DNA of 53,742 nucleotides from Candidatus Solibacter sp. (GCA_013822245.1 PNKE01000063.1:1-53742); one strand, 5' to 3'. Positions 24,740 to 34,455 are shown, numbered from the stretch's first letter. Translations and numbers: made by a program. The notes: generated from the sequence alone by a model not told the origin.

Positions 24740-25726
24740 ATGTCAGGCAGGGCCATGCGGGCCATTCAGAAGTTGGCGGCGCTGGTGCTTGCGCTAGGCG
24801 CGGGTCTGGCAATGGCCGGGCAGCAGCGTCCGGGGCAGCCCCATGGGCCAATGTCGGATGCGGGGGCCGCGAATCTGCCGGGGCAGGTGATCGGGAGCAA
24901 CGACCTGCTGGCGGTTTCGGTCTATGACGCGCCGGAGTTCACGCGCACGGTGAGGGTTTCATCAGAGGGACACATCCGGCTGCCGATGGTGCAACAGGCG
25001 ATCAAGGCCGCGGGGTTGCTGCCGTCGCAACTGGAGGAGGCGATCGCGGAGGTGTTGTCGAAAGAGGGGATTCTGGTGAAGCCGGTGGTGATGGTGACCG
25101 TGGCGGAGTACTCGTCACGGCCGGTGTCGGTGGTGGGGGCGGTGCGCAAGCCGGTGACGTTCCAGTCGATCGGGCGGGTGACGCTGCTGGACGCGATCGC
25201 GCGGGCCGAGGGGCTGGGCGAACTGGCCGGACCGGAATTGCTGTTGACACAGGAAGACGCCGCGTCGCCGGGGCGGAGGCTGACGCGGCGGATTCTGGTG
25301 CGCGACCTGATGGACGCCGGCAAGACGGAGCTGAACATCGAGTTGAAGGGCGGCGAGGAGATCCGGGTGCCGGAGGCGCGCAAGATTTTTGTCGCCGGCA
25401 ACGTGAAAAAGCCGGGGGCGATCGCGGTGCGCGAGGACGGGCAGATGACGGTGATGAAGGCGCTGGCGCTGTCGGAAGGGCTGACGCCGTATCCGCAGAA
25501 CCACGCCTACATCTACCGCAAGGATGAAGCCGCCGGCGGGGTGCGGGAGATCCAGGTGGAGTTGAAAAAGATACTGCGGCGCGAGGCGGTGGACATCGCG
25601 CTGGAGCCGGAAGACACGCTGTATGTACCCGAGGCCAGCGGCAAGAAGACGGCGTTCACGTTGACCGAGAAGATTGTCGGGTTCGGTCTGGCGACGGCGT
25701 CGGGCGTGTTGATCTGGCGGCGGTAG
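24740..25726 (+). CDS. Wza-like polysaccharide export protein without lipobox
   Basis: 328 aa from ATG 24740, with TAGGGG upstream. The signal peptide ends LGAGLAMAGQQ and has no cysteine, so unlike E. coli Wza it is not a lipoprotein. The Poly_export domain (VIGSNDLLAVSVYDAPEFTRTVRVSSEG at about 50-80) is followed by two SLBB-type domains (RPVSVVGAVRKPVTF at about 135-150 and KIFVAGNVKKPGAI at about 215-230). A C-terminal hydrophobic helix (IVGFGLATASGVLIW) could cross the outer membrane. It probably forms or supports the export channel for the polymer made by the upstream Wzy-like protein. No Wzc kinase gene is present in this window. Confidence 0.85.
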   Translation: MSGRAMRAIQKLAALVLALGAGLAMAGQQRPGQPHGPMSDAGAANLPGQVIGSNDLLAVSVYDAPEFTRTVRVSSEGHIRLPMVQQAIKAAGLLPSQLEEAIAEVLSKEGILVKPVVMVTVAEYSSRPVSVVGAVRKPVTFQSIGRVTLLDAIARAEGLGELAGPELLLTQEDAASPGRRLTRRILVRDLMDAGKTELNIELKGGEEIRVPEARKIFVAGNVKKPGAIAVREDGQMTVMKALALSEGLTPYPQNHAYIYRKDEAAGGVREIQVELKKILRREAVDIALEPEDTLYVPEASGKKTAFTLTEKIVGFGLATASGVLIWRR

Positions 25727-25738
25727 GCGGGCGGCGGG

Positions 25739-26074
25739 ATGATCGAGGACGACGGAAGGACCATCGCCTGCCCGGCCTGCGGAAGCCTGAGGGTGAGGCC
25801 GTCGAAGCGGCTGAAGCCGGGCGACCTGGCGCTGGCGCTGAAGCTGCAAAGGGCTTACCGTTGCAGGCAGTGCCGGCGGCGGTTTCCGGTGCGGACGGGG
25901 GCGTTCAGCCGGTCGGGCAATCTGCGGGCGGCCTTGCGGAGGCGGGTGAGGCGGCTGATGAATCGCCGGCCGGAAAGGGTAGGCCGGCACACGCTGGTGG
26001 TCCTTTTGGGCGCGGCGGCGCTGGTTGCGCTGTTTCTATACTGGCTGGCGCGGATGCCGGGCGGCGGCGCGTAA
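25739..26074 (+). CDS. Zinc-ribbon protein with C-terminal membrane helix
   Basis: 111 aa. Two CxxC pairs, CPACGS (about 11-16) and CRQC (about 42-45), form a zinc ribbon at the N-terminus. A very Arg-rich stretch follows (AALRRRVRRLMNRRPERVGR) and one membrane helix near the end (TLVVLLGAAALVALFLYWLA). The topology puts the ribbon in the cytoplasm. The gene follows the Wza-like gene by 12 bases and probably belongs to the same transcript. No named family recognised. The similarity to other acidobacterial zinc-ribbon tail proteins is only general. Confidence 0.65.
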   Translation: MIEDDGRTIACPACGSLRVRPSKRLKPGDLALALKLQRAYRCRQCRRRFPVRTGAFSRSGNLRAALRRRVRRLMNRRPERVGRHTLVVLLGAAALVALFLYWLARMPGGGA

Positions 26075-26093
26075 ACGGCCCGGCCCGGGGGCG

Positions 26094-29000
26094 TCAGGAG
26101 GCCAGTCTCTTACCGGCGGCGATGCAGCGGGCGACCTCCTCGAGCAGGACGTCGTCCGGGCATGGTTTGACAAGGTAGCCGTCGACGCCAAGGCTGGATG
26201 CCTTGCGGCGATGCTTCTCTCCGGCTCTCGAAGTAAGCATGATGATGGGCAAGTTGCCAAAGTCGCTGGAGGAGCGCAGGCGGGCGGCAAGTTCGTAGCC
26301 GTCCATGCGGGGCATCTCGATGTCCATGACGACGAGGTCGGGGCGGTTGGCCGGGTCCTGGAGATGCTCGAGGGCATCGACGCCGTCGCGGGCGGTGAGC
26401 ACCTCCCATCCGGAGGACCGCATGAGGTTGGCGACCGAGCGGCGGACCGAAATCGAGTCATCCACCACAATCACCTTGAGGCGTTCGGCGGGCCGCTGGG
26501 CGCGGCAGAGCGGGACAGGGAAACTCGCGGCGGCGGCGGGATCGAGCGTGGAGGCGTTGATGATGAGGACCACCGATCCATCGCCGAGGATGGCGGCGCC
26601 GGAGAAGTGCTGCTGGCGGCGGAGCAGCCTGCCGAGCGGCTTGACGACCACCTCCCTGGCTTCGAGCACGCGGTCCACGGCGAGAGCGATCTCACGTTCG
26701 CCGTTGTCGACGAACAGCAGCGTGCTGGCCGAGGAGGCGGTTCCCGGCGGGGAGATGCCGAGCCAGGCGGCGAGATCCATGACCGGGACCCAGCCGCCGG
26801 CCAGTTGGATGCCGGCCTGTCCGTCACGGATTTCGAACTCCTCGTGCTGGACGCGCAGGGCCCGCGTGAAATTGACCATCGGGACGGCGAAACGGCCGAG
26901 GCCGGCCTCGACGATCATGGTCTTGGCGACAGCCATCGAAATCGGCAGGCGAAGGGTGAACACGGCGCCCTGCCCAGGCCTGCTCTGGACGCTGAGGCGG
27001 CCGCGCAAAGCCTGAACCGAGGAGGCGACGGCGTCGAGACCGACGCCGCGGCCGGAGATCTCGCTGACCGATTCGGCGGTGGAGAAGCCAGGTTCGAGGA
27101 TGAGCCTCTCGATGTCCTCGCCCGCCAGCGAGGCGGCCAGTTCGGCTGTCATCCAGCCGAGCTCGACGGCGCGGCGGCGGATGCGTTCGTAGTCGAGACC
27201 GGCCCCGTCGTCGGAGAGGCGGATGAGCAGGTGCGCGCCTTGATGCGAGGCTTCCAGGCGGATCTGCCCGGCCAGCGGCTTGCCCGCGGCGAGACGGCCG
27301 CCGGGCGGCTCGATGCCGTGGTCCACGGCGTTGCGCAGCAGGTGTTCCAATGGGCCTGAAAGCTGGTCGGCGACCGATTTGTCGAACTCCGTGTCCATGC
27401 CGGCGAGAGTCAGGACGGCCTGCTTGCCTGTCTTCGAGGAGCTGACGCGGACGGTGCGGTTGAGCCGGTTGGCGAGAGTGGACAGCGGCACCAGGCGCAT
27501 GCGCATGAGCTGGTCCTGGGCCTCGCCGCTCAGCCCGCGCTGGCGGCCGGCCCAGGCGTCGAACTGGGAGCGCATGGAGTTCAGCTGGGTGCTGAGGGCG
27601 GACAGGTCGTTGGTGGCTTCGGCGAGGTCGCGCGACAGGAGGTTGAGGCGCGAGTAGCGGTCGAATTCGAGGACGTCGAACTCGGCGGCCGAGGCTGGTC
27701 CGGCGGCGGACTTTACCCCGCGGAGCTGTTCCTCGGGGGCCTGTTCCTCGGCCAGTGCGGCCGAAAGACGGCGCATGCGCGACAGGTTGAGGGCGAGTTC
27801 ATCGAGTTCGCGCTTGAAGGCCGAGGCCTGCTGTTCGAACGAGGAGGCGTTGAGGAAGATCTCGCCGACCAGGCGGCTGACGCCGGCCAGGCGGTCCATC
27901 GGCACGCGGACGGCGGGCTGCGGCGAATCCTGCACCGGCGCGGCCTCGGGCGCGGCGGAAGGCGCGGGCGCGTCCTTGGGGCGGGATCCGGCGCCGGATG
28001 GCTGGGCGGGGGGATTCGCGATCCTGTCCATCAGCGGTGCGAGCCGGCCGAGTAGGGCCGCATTGTGGCCGCGGGCCTCGATGAGGTCGGCCAGCAGATC
28101 GAAGCTGTCGCCAAGGATGTCGTAGATGGCGGGGTTGTAGGCGATGGCGCCTTCGGCGATGCGGTCCAGCAGCGTCTGCATGCCCTTGGCCAGGCGCGAG
28201 ACCGCCATCAGGCCGACCATGCCGGCGGCGCCCTTGATGGTGTGCGCGGAACGGCGCAGCACGCCGAGCAGTTCAGGCGGGCCGGACGAATCGGGGGCCA
28301 GGGCGCGGAAGGCGTCGCCAGCCGAAAGCATGTGGGCCTCGGCCTCGCCAAGGAAGGTTTCGATGAGGGTTTCGTCGGTTTCCTCCTCCTCGGCGAGGCT
28401 GGGATCGGAGGATTGAGGCGGAGCGGCTTCGGGCGATTCCGATGCCAGCGAGTCGAGAAGGTCGAACTGTGAGTTGAGCGACTGGCAGGACTCCCCGGCC
28501 AGGGCGGCGGATCCGCGGGCGGCGACGAGGTCGCCCAGCAGGTCGTGGGCGGCGACCAGGATGTCCAGGATTTCGGGTTCAGCGGGAAGCCGTCCCTCGT
28601 CGATCATGACCAGCACGTCCTCCATGCGGTGGGCGAGCCCGGACACCACGCCGAGGCCGGCCATGCCGGCGGCGCCCTTGAGGGTATGGACGGCGTTGCG
28701 CAGCGAGGCCATGGCGGCCGGCGAAGCGGGGCCGCGCAGGCGGGCGATCTGTTCGCGGATGGTGTCAAACAGCTGTTCAGCCTCGATCGAGAAAGCGCGG
28801 TAGATGTCCTCGTCGATGGCGTCGGCGGCCGCGGACGGCCCAGGAGTTGCCGGGAGGGGGGCGGCGGCGCCGAGGCCGTCGAGTTCGGCCCGGATCTGTA
28901 CGACCCCCTGGCGGGCGCGCTCGATGATGGCTGAGTCCATACCGGATTCAGCGGGAAACCGCGGCGTCAGGGTTTCAAGTCCGCGGGCGGCGGCGGAAAG

Positions 29001-29186
29001 CCGGGCCAGCCCGACCATGTCGCTCGCTCCGCGTATGGTATGCGCCAACCGCCGGACCTCGGCCAGCGCGGCAACGCCGGCGCCGGGCTCCTTGAGGCGG
29101 GCGGTTTCGCGTTCGAGCGCCGGCAGTTGAGCCCGCACCTCCCCGATGAAGGAGAGCAGGATGGCTTGATCGTTGAGCTCTGACAT
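26094..29186 (-). CDS. cheA: CheA-type hybrid kinase with three Hpt domains and receiver (ChpA-like)
   Basis: 1030 aa. Three Hpt domains carry phospho-acceptor histidines H49 (AHTIRGAS), H167 (VHTLKGAAG) and H315 (AHTIKGAAG). A Pro/Ala linker (390-425) leads to a dimerisation region and the HATPase core, with N-box HLLRNAVDHGIE (615-626), G1 LSDDGAGLD and G2 SGRGVGLDAV. A CheW-like domain (about 755-890) follows, then a receiver (903-1022) with D955 (VVMDIEMPRMDG) and K in YLVKPC. This architecture matches ChpA and other type-IV-pilus or surface-behaviour kinases rather than flagellar CheA. It is the last gene of a five-gene operon, 27 bases after the MCP gene. Confidence 0.93.
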   Translation of the reverse strand: MSELNDQAILLSFIGEVRAQLPALERETARLKEPGAGVAALAEVRRLAHTIRGASDMVGLARLSAAARGLETLTPRFPAESGMDSAIIERARQGVVQIRAELDGLGAAAPLPATPGPSAAADAIDEDIYRAFSIEAEQLFDTIREQIARLRGPASPAAMASLRNAVHTLKGAAGMAGLGVVSGLAHRMEDVLVMIDEGRLPAEPEILDILVAAHDLLGDLVAARGSAALAGESCQSLNSQFDLLDSLASESPEAAPPQSSDPSLAEEEETDETLIETFLGEAEAHMLSAGDAFRALAPDSSGPPELLGVLRRSAHTIKGAAGMVGLMAVSRLAKGMQTLLDRIAEGAIAYNPAIYDILGDSFDLLADLIEARGHNAALLGRLAPLMDRIANPPAQPSGAGSRPKDAPAPSAAPEAAPVQDSPQPAVRVPMDRLAGVSRLVGEIFLNASSFEQQASAFKRELDELALNLSRMRRLSAALAEEQAPEEQLRGVKSAAGPASAAEFDVLEFDRYSRLNLLSRDLAEATNDLSALSTQLNSMRSQFDAWAGRQRGLSGEAQDQLMRMRLVPLSTLANRLNRTVRVSSSKTGKQAVLTLAGMDTEFDKSVADQLSGPLEHLLRNAVDHGIEPPGGRLAAGKPLAGQIRLEASHQGAHLLIRLSDDGAGLDYERIRRRAVELGWMTAELAASLAGEDIERLILEPGFSTAESVSEISGRGVGLDAVASSVQALRGRLSVQSRPGQGAVFTLRLPISMAVAKTMIVEAGLGRFAVPMVNFTRALRVQHEEFEIRDGQAGIQLAGGWVPVMDLAAWLGISPPGTASSASTLLFVDNGEREIALAVDRVLEAREVVVKPLGRLLRRQQHFSGAAILGDGSVVLIINASTLDPAAAASFPVPLCRAQRPAERLKVIVVDDSISVRRSVANLMRSSGWEVLTARDGVDALEHLQDPANRPDLVVMDIEMPRMDGYELAARLRSSSDFGNLPIIMLTSRAGEKHRRKASSLGVDGYLVKPCPDDVLLEEVARCIAAGKRLAS

Positions 29187-29213
29187 CAGCCGGGTCTCCT
29201 CGCCGTTCGATCC

Positions 29214-31427
29214 TCAATCCCCCGCCGCATGGACCAGCCCGCCGGCATGCGGCTCCCCGGACGGCACCTTGAAGCGGGACAGCGAGCGGTTCAGCTCGGT
29301 GACCATGGCCGCCAGGTTGCGGATGTCGGAGGCTGCGCGCAGCGCCTCCACGGCGGCCGAATGAGTGGCGGCGGAGACCTCGGCGACCGTCGACGCAAGC
29401 CGGTCCGAGCCGGCGGCCTGCTCGCCGGCTTCCTTCGAAATACCCTGGACCAGGCTGGTGATGTGGCGTGTAACCTCCTCGATCTGGGCCAGCCGGCCGC
29501 CGGCTTCTCCGGCGATCTGCGAACCTTCGACCACTTCGCGCGTGGTGGCCTCCATGGCCGACATCGCCTCGGTGGTTTCGGTCTGGACCGATTTGATCAG
29601 GACGGTGATCCGTTTGGTGGCTTCGTTGGCCCGTTCGGCGAGCCGCTCGACCTCCTCGGCGACCATGGCGAAACCCTTGCCGGACTCGCCGGCCATGGCC
29701 GCCTGGATGGAGGCGTTCAGGGCCAGGATCGACGTGCGGTCGGAGATCTCCGAGATCAGTTGCACGATTTCGCCGATCTCCTGCGAGCTTTCGCCCAGCC
29801 GCTTCATGCGCTTGGCGGTCTCCTGCACGTGCTGGCGGATGCCGGCCATTCCTTCCACCGTCCGGCGCACGGCGTCGCCGCCGGCCAGCGCGCCCGCCAG
29901 CGCATTCTCGGCGACCTGGGAGGCCTCGTTGGCCCGCGAAGCGACATCGCGGATCGATTGCGCCACCGACTGCAGCACCTGCGACGCCGCGCGGACGCGC
30001 TCGGACTGCTGGCGGCTGTTGCCGGCCAGATCCTCGGTGACATGCTGCACCTTCTGGGCGGTCCCGTTGACGCTCGACGTGGTCGACTGCACCGCCCCGA
30101 TGATGGTTCGCAGCTCGGCGAGCATGTAGTTGAATGCGTCGGCGATGGCGCCGGTCATCTCGGCCGTCACCTCGGCTTCCTTGGTCAGGTCGCCCTCGGC
30201 CACGCCGCTGACGTCATCGAGCAGTTTGCGGATACTGTCCTGGATGCGGTCGCGCTCCTCCCGCGACTGGATCAGCGAGAGCGTATTGGCGAGCATGACG
30301 TTGGTGGTTTCGGCCATCGTGCCGAGTTCGTCGCGGCTGTAGATTTCGGCGCGGGCGTCGAGGTCTCCGCGGCTGATCTGGCGGAAGGTCTGGCTCATGG
30401 AGCGGATCTGCTCGGTGATGCCGCGCTGGATGACGAAGGCCATCAGGGCCGACAGCAGCAGCAGGCTCATGGCCCAGGCCAACTGGGTCCATTTCTGCGC
30501 GACCAGGCTGGCGTGGCGGCGTTCAAGCAGCGCGCGCGTGTGGACGGCGGCCATTTCATGCACCTTGTACAGCTTGTCGAGCGCGGCCGAACCGCTTTCG
30601 AGGAAGGCCTGTGGGCTGGAGGAGGCCGCCTGGCGGTCGATGAGTTCACGCTGGGCGAGGTTTCTGAGATATCCGCCGGCGTTCATGGCCGAGGAGACCG
30701 GGCCTTCGAGCTTGACTCGGAGGTCCTCGTTCTGGCGGAAGGCGGATTCAAAGCTGCGGTCCATGAACTCCATGGATGAGGCCGACTGGCGGACGAGGGT
30801 GCGGATCTGGGCCGACTCCTCGGCGCCGGCCGCGCCGCGGGCCGAGATCGAGGCGCCGTGGGCGGTAATCTGGCCCAGGTATTCGGCGGCCCAGGGCAGA
30901 CGGTCGAGCATGGCGCCGGCGAGGTAGTAGATGTCCAGGTCAGGGTCGGCGGCCAGGCCGGTGAGGTCGCCGATGCGGCGCAGATGGGCGAGCGTGTCGG
31001 AGATCAGTTGAGTGTGGCGGGTGTTGCTTTCCTCGGCGCTCAGCGACATGGTGCGCAGCTTGAGATCCTCCCACCGGACACGGATCGACTCCCAGGCGGC
31101 CGTTGTGCCGAGCTCGCGGCCCTTGCGCCGCTCGATGACCGCCAGTTCGGCGACGGCGGCGTCGACCCTGGCTCCCGCCTCCTCAAGCGCGGACCCGGAG
31201 GCCGTGCCGCCGCTCAGCACCGCGCTGGCGGCAGCGCGGTGCTGCGGCAGGCTTTCGATGAGCCGCCTCATCGGCGACACGTACTCCAGGCCGCTGAGTT
31301 CGGCCTGCGTTCTGGCGATCTGCTCGTTGCGGCTTTGCAGAAACAGCAACGACAGCATCACGACCGGGATCACCGCCAGCGCGCCGGCCAGCAGCAGCTT
31401 CTGCCAGATCTTAAAGTTGCGGATCAT
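29214..31427 (-). CDS. Methyl-accepting chemotaxis protein (PilJ-like)
   Basis: 737 aa from ATG 31427, preceded by GGAGGAG; this ATG overlaps the stop of the CheW gene (ATGA). The first membrane helix is near 10-32. A long helical periplasmic region follows to about 300. The second membrane helix ([18 protein letters not shown]) is followed by a HAMP domain and a second HAMP-like stretch ([18 protein letters not shown]). The long signalling coiled coil has a canonical tip ([33 protein letters not shown]). There is no C-terminal NWETF-type CheR/CheB tether, in keeping with the absence of those enzymes nearby. It is the receptor for the adjacent CheW/CheA pair. Confidence 0.93.
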   Translation of the reverse strand: MIRNFKIWQKLLLAGALAVIPVVMLSLLFLQSRNEQIARTQAELSGLEYVSPMRRLIESLPQHRAAASAVLSGGTASGSALEEAGARVDAAVAELAVIERRKGRELGTTAAWESIRVRWEDLKLRTMSLSAEESNTRHTQLISDTLAHLRRIGDLTGLAADPDLDIYYLAGAMLDRLPWAAEYLGQITAHGASISARGAAGAEESAQIRTLVRQSASSMEFMDRSFESAFRQNEDLRVKLEGPVSSAMNAGGYLRNLAQRELIDRQAASSSPQAFLESGSAALDKLYKVHEMAAVHTRALLERRHASLVAQKWTQLAWAMSLLLLSALMAFVIQRGITEQIRSMSQTFRQISRGDLDARAEIYSRDELGTMAETTNVMLANTLSLIQSREERDRIQDSIRKLLDDVSGVAEGDLTKEAEVTAEMTGAIADAFNYMLAELRTIIGAVQSTTSSVNGTAQKVQHVTEDLAGNSRQQSERVRAASQVLQSVAQSIRDVASRANEASQVAENALAGALAGGDAVRRTVEGMAGIRQHVQETAKRMKRLGESSQEIGEIVQLISEISDRTSILALNASIQAAMAGESGKGFAMVAEEVERLAERANEATKRITVLIKSVQTETTEAMSAMEATTREVVEGSQIAGEAGGRLAQIEEVTRHITSLVQGISKEAGEQAAGSDRLASTVAEVSAATHSAAVEALRAASDIRNLAAMVTELNRSLSRFKVPSGEPHAGGLVHAAGD

Positions 31428-32980
31428 ATCTGGGACTCCTCCAACCTCACTTCCCAACCGCCGGATGCCCGCTCAATCGCATCCTCGGAAACCAGCCGCC
31501 GGCCGTCGAGCAACTGAAGGCTCCGCCCCCGATGCCCGGCCGTGCCGGAGACGATGCCTTTGCCTCCGGGGTCCGCCGGCCCGCCCTGGCCCGGAGATGA
31601 GATGCGGTCCGGGTCCACCACCGCCATGCCTCCAAGGCCGTCCACCAGCCAGGCCACCGCACCCTCCTGCCCGGCGCCGTGGACCACGACCAGATAGCCG
31701 CCCGAGGCGCCCTCGCGCGGCGGCAGGGCGAGCAGCGGGCGCGGATCGATGAGTGGCAGGATCTCGCCGTGCAGGTTGATCAGGCCGCGGATCATCGGCG
31801 GCGCTCCGGGCACCGGAGTGACGCGGCCGGCCCTTTCCACCTCGCGCACGCAAGTGATGTGCAACCCGTAGGACTGGCCGCCGAGCTGGAAGACGACGTA
31901 ACGCTCGCCATTCTCAGGCGCCGCCGAGGGCTGCTGGTCGAGGCCGGCCGGCGAGACTGCGCCGGTGGCGGCGGCGAGGTCAGCCAGCGCCGCCGCCGGC
32001 GGCTCCGCCTGCCGTGCGCCGGCTTGCTGGACAAGGCGGCCCGCGGCCTCGGCCAGAACGGCCGCGGCCTGGCTTGGCGAAAATTCAGGCTCGCCCTCAA
32101 TCAATGGCTCCGGGACCCCCGCGGCGGGCATGGCGAACTCGGGCGCGGAGGGCCGCTCGTCAACCCCCTGCCGCCCGGCGGCCGTGGAGTCCTCCGCCTC
32201 GATTCCGGCGCCGCGGACCTGCTCCCGCTCCAAGGGCTGCTGTTCAGCGGCGGAGCGGGCGGACGCAACAGGATTCGCGGCTTCAGCCGGCTCGAGTTGC
32301 GGCGGTTCGGGCTCGACGGCCGACGGCGCCTCGGCGGACCGTTCAGCGGCGTCCTTGATCTCCAGTTCGTCGAACGGCGGCGGGCATTCAGCCGGCGCGG
32401 GGACGGGCCGGGCCGCCGCGGCCTTCCCGGCGGGCGGCCGCTGATCCCAGGCGGCGGCGGACCGTTCGGCGGCGTCCTCGATCTCCAGTCCGTCGAACGT
32501 CGGCGGGCTTTCAGCCGGGGCGAACTCGGGGCCGGGGGGGGCGCAATCGGGTCCGGAACTGAGCAGCGACAGCAGGCCGGGGATGGCCAGCAACGGCGGT
32601 TCGGCCGCGGCAGGCTCCTCGGCGGGCTCAGCCTGGAAAGCCTGCGCGGCCTCCCGCGGCGCCGGGCAGGCCGGGCTGGGCAGTCCGGCCGGCAAGGCGG
32701 CCGTTTCGGGCCGCGTCTCAACCGATCCGGCGGCGCCGGCCAGGTTCAGCAGGTCGTTGAGCAGGCCGGGCAACGCGATTGCCGGCGCGGCCGGGCAACT
32801 CCGCGCGGGCGGCGGCTCCGGATCGGCCGCGGGCGGCGCGGCCGCATGAACCGGCCGGGCTTCGCGCTCATCCTCGAACCCGCCGCCGTCGATGCCCTCC
32901 GAGGCCAGAAGCTCGGAAAGCAGGCCGCCCATCGGCAGGTCGAAGGGGCGGCCCCGATCCTCGTCTGTGTACTCCCGCAT
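31424..32980 (-). CDS. cheW: CheW-like coupling protein with long repeat-bearing N-terminal tail
   Basis: 518 aa; the CheW domain is only about 360-505 ([40 protein letters not shown]). The N-terminal 350 residues are Pro/Ala/Glu-rich and probably disordered. They contain three hydrophobic GLLxxLL-type motifs (19-25, 72-78, 135-140) and two near-identical copies of FDxLEIxDAAERS (162-174, 203-215). An ordinary CheW is about 160 aa, so the tail is the unusual part. It overlaps the MCP gene by four bases and follows the receiver gene by 31. It should tie the receptor to the kinase; the tail may hold docking motifs (inference). Confidence 0.88.
   Translation of the reverse strand: MREYTDEDRGRPFDLPMGGLLSELLASEGIDGGGFEDEREARPVHAAAPPAADPEPPPARSCPAAPAIALPGLLNDLLNLAGAAGSVETRPETAALPAGLPSPACPAPREAAQAFQAEPAEEPAAAEPPLLAIPGLLSLLSSGPDCAPPGPEFAPAESPPTFDGLEIEDAAERSAAAWDQRPPAGKAAAARPVPAPAECPPPFDELEIKDAAERSAEAPSAVEPEPPQLEPAEAANPVASARSAAEQQPLEREQVRGAGIEAEDSTAAGRQGVDERPSAPEFAMPAAGVPEPLIEGEPEFSPSQAAAVLAEAAGRLVQQAGARQAEPPAAALADLAAATGAVSPAGLDQQPSAAPENGERYVVFQLGGQSYGLHITCVREVERAGRVTPVPGAPPMIRGLINLHGEILPLIDPRPLLALPPREGASGGYLVVVHGAGQEGAVAWLVDGLGGMAVVDPDRISSPGQGGPADPGGKGIVSGTAGHRGRSLQLLDGRRLVSEDAIERASGGWEVRLEESQI
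32332..32518 (-). repeat. Two 64-bp direct repeats within the CheW-like gene
   Basis: The segments 32332-32395 and 32455-32518 match at 59 of 64 bases by eye, offset by 123 bases (41 codons), so the frame is kept. They encode the paired [13 protein letters not shown] and [13 protein letters not shown] motifs. The pattern suggests a recent in-frame duplication within the tail. Confidence 0.8.
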
Positions 32981-33011
32981 AGCTTCTCCGATCGGAGCCG
33001 CTGGCGCGCAA

Positions 33012-33383
33012 CTAAAGCCGCGACTCCACCTCCGCTACCAGCGCCAACGGCTCAAACGGCTTGGTGATGTAGCCGTCGGCGCCCTGTTTCAATCCCCAGT
33101 ACCGATCGAACTCCTGCGTCTTGCTGCTCACCATGACGATCGGGATCTCCTTCATCCCCGACTCGTTTTTTAACTGGCGGCAGACCTGGTAGCCGTTCAT
33201 CCTGGGCAATACGACATCGAGCAGAATGAGGTCGGGCCGGTGGAGCCGCGCCTGCTCGAGGGCCTGCTCGCCGTCGCCGGCCGTCAGGATGGTGTAGCCT
33301 CTCGATTCGAGCGCCTGCCGCATCAACTGCAGGTATGCCGGGCTGTCCTCGACGACAAGTATCCGCTTCACTATAGATTCCAA
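33012..33383 (-). CDS. Single-domain response regulator (CheY/PilH-like)
   Basis: 123 aa from TTG 33383, preceded by GGAGG six bases away. It is a complete receiver: acidic pair in VVEDSP, phospho-acceptor Asp in LILLDVVLPRMNGYQ, Thr/Ser switch in VMVSSKT and Lys in YITKPFEP. There is no output domain. It sits where PilH lies in Pil-Chp operons, between the TPR-receiver protein and the CheW-like protein, with 31-base gaps on both sides. It is probably phosphorylated by the operon's CheA and acts on a motor or second target. Confidence 0.92.
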   Translation of the reverse strand: MESIVKRILVVEDSPAYLQLMRQALESRGYTILTAGDGEQALEQARLHRPDLILLDVVLPRMNGYQVCRQLKNESGMKEIPIVMVSSKTQEFDRYWGLKQGADGYITKPFEPLALVAEVESRL

Positions 33384-33414
33384 TGCATTCCTCCAGAACC
33401 GGTCATGGACAGTA

Positions 33415-34455
33415 TCATTGCGCGTACTTCTTCACGGCTTCGGCCAGCGTCGCCTCATGGAAAGGCTTGGTGATGTAGTCGGTCGCGCCGGCCAGGCGTC
33501 CCTTCACCTTGTCGAAAAAGCCATCCTTGCCCGAGAGCATGACCACCGGGATGCGGCGTGTGGCCGGATTCTGCTTGATCGCCTTGCAGACCTGATAGCC
33601 GTCCATGCCGGGCATCGTGATGTCGAGCAGAATCAGGTCCGGCTGGGCCTCGGCTGCCACCACAAGGGCCTCGCTGCCCTCTTTCGCCGTAACGACACGG
33701 TAGCCGAGCCGTTCCAGCGTGATCGACACGATCTTGCGGACGGTGAGGCTGTCGTCGACCGCCACCACCAGCTTTCGCGCGGCCAGCGACTCGGCGAGCC
33801 GGGCCAGCGACGGGTTGGCGCCATTCATCGACAGGGCCTTGCGCAGGTGGGGCAGCGCCTCGGCCGAACGGTTGATGTTCAGATAGGCCAGGGCGAGGTT
33901 TACCCGGACGTCATGCGAATCCGACTGCCGGGCCATCTGGGTGAACCTGCGGACGGCGTCGAGCAGCAGTTCCTCGTTGGCGCCCTTGTTGGCCGCATAG
34001 TCCTCGATCGCGCCGATGCCCAGGATGGCCTTGCAGCAGGGGCACTTCCTCATCGGGTAGGCCGACGACTCCAGGCACAGCGGACAGGCCCAACTTGAGG
34101 GCTGGACTCCGTCGGGACGGGGATGGGGCGTGACCCGCGGTTCGGGCGCCGGCTGTTCGGCGGGCGCGGGCCGCAGGTTCCTTTGCGCGGCCAGTTCCTG
34201 AAGCCGGGCAAGCGAGAGCGCGCTGATGGCCTGCTGGTTTCTGGGATTGATGTCGAGCACGCGATTCAGCGCTTCGTAGGCGGCCTCGCGGTCCTCGGCC
34301 AAACCCGCGATCCACAGCCAGGCGCGCTCGTTCTTGGGATCCTTGGCGACGAGTTCATGCAGCAGTCTCCGGGCCAGGGCCAGTTGCCCGAGCTTGGCTG
34401 CCGTGATCGCCTCCGATAAAGCAACCTGTGGGCTGACCCACGTCGCTTCGGCCAT
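33415..34455 (-). CDS. TPR - zinc ribbon - receiver protein (PilG position)
   Basis: 346 aa from ATG 34455, with AAGAGGTGAG upstream; 46 extra codons upstream lack start signals. N-terminal TPR-like helices (about 1-90; ALSEAITAAKLGQLALARRL, LNRVLDINPRNQQAI) and a Pro-rich linker come first. A zinc ribbon (CPLC...CPCC, about 125-147) and another TPR-like unit (VRVNLALAYLNINRSAEALP) follow. The C-terminal receiver has VAVDDSLTVRKI, Asp in LILLDITMPGMDGYQ and YITKPF. The receiver core resembles PilG, but the TPR and zinc-ribbon front is not part of PilG. It is the first gene of the chemosensory operon. It may be a phospho-dependent adaptor toward a pilus or output protein (inference). Confidence 0.85.
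   Translation of the reverse strand: MAEATWVSPQVALSEAITAAKLGQLALARRLLHELVAKDPKNERAWLWIAGLAEDREAAYEALNRVLDINPRNQQAISALSLARLQELAAQRNLRPAPAEQPAPEPRVTPHPRPDGVQPSSWACPLCLESSAYPMRKCPCCKAILGIGAIEDYAANKGANEELLLDAVRRFTQMARQSDSHDVRVNLALAYLNINRSAEALPHLRKALSMNGANPSLARLAESLAARKLVVAVDDSLTVRKIVSITLERLGYRVVTAKEGSEALVVAAEAQPDLILLDITMPGMDGYQVCKAIKQNPATRRIPVVMLSGKDGFFDKVKGRLAGATDYITKPFHEATLAEAVKKYAQ

Noticed and set aside
26025-27359. 444-codon plus-strand frame opposite the CheA gene
   Set aside because: Shadow frame; the minus strand encodes CheW-like and receiver domains with all key residues.
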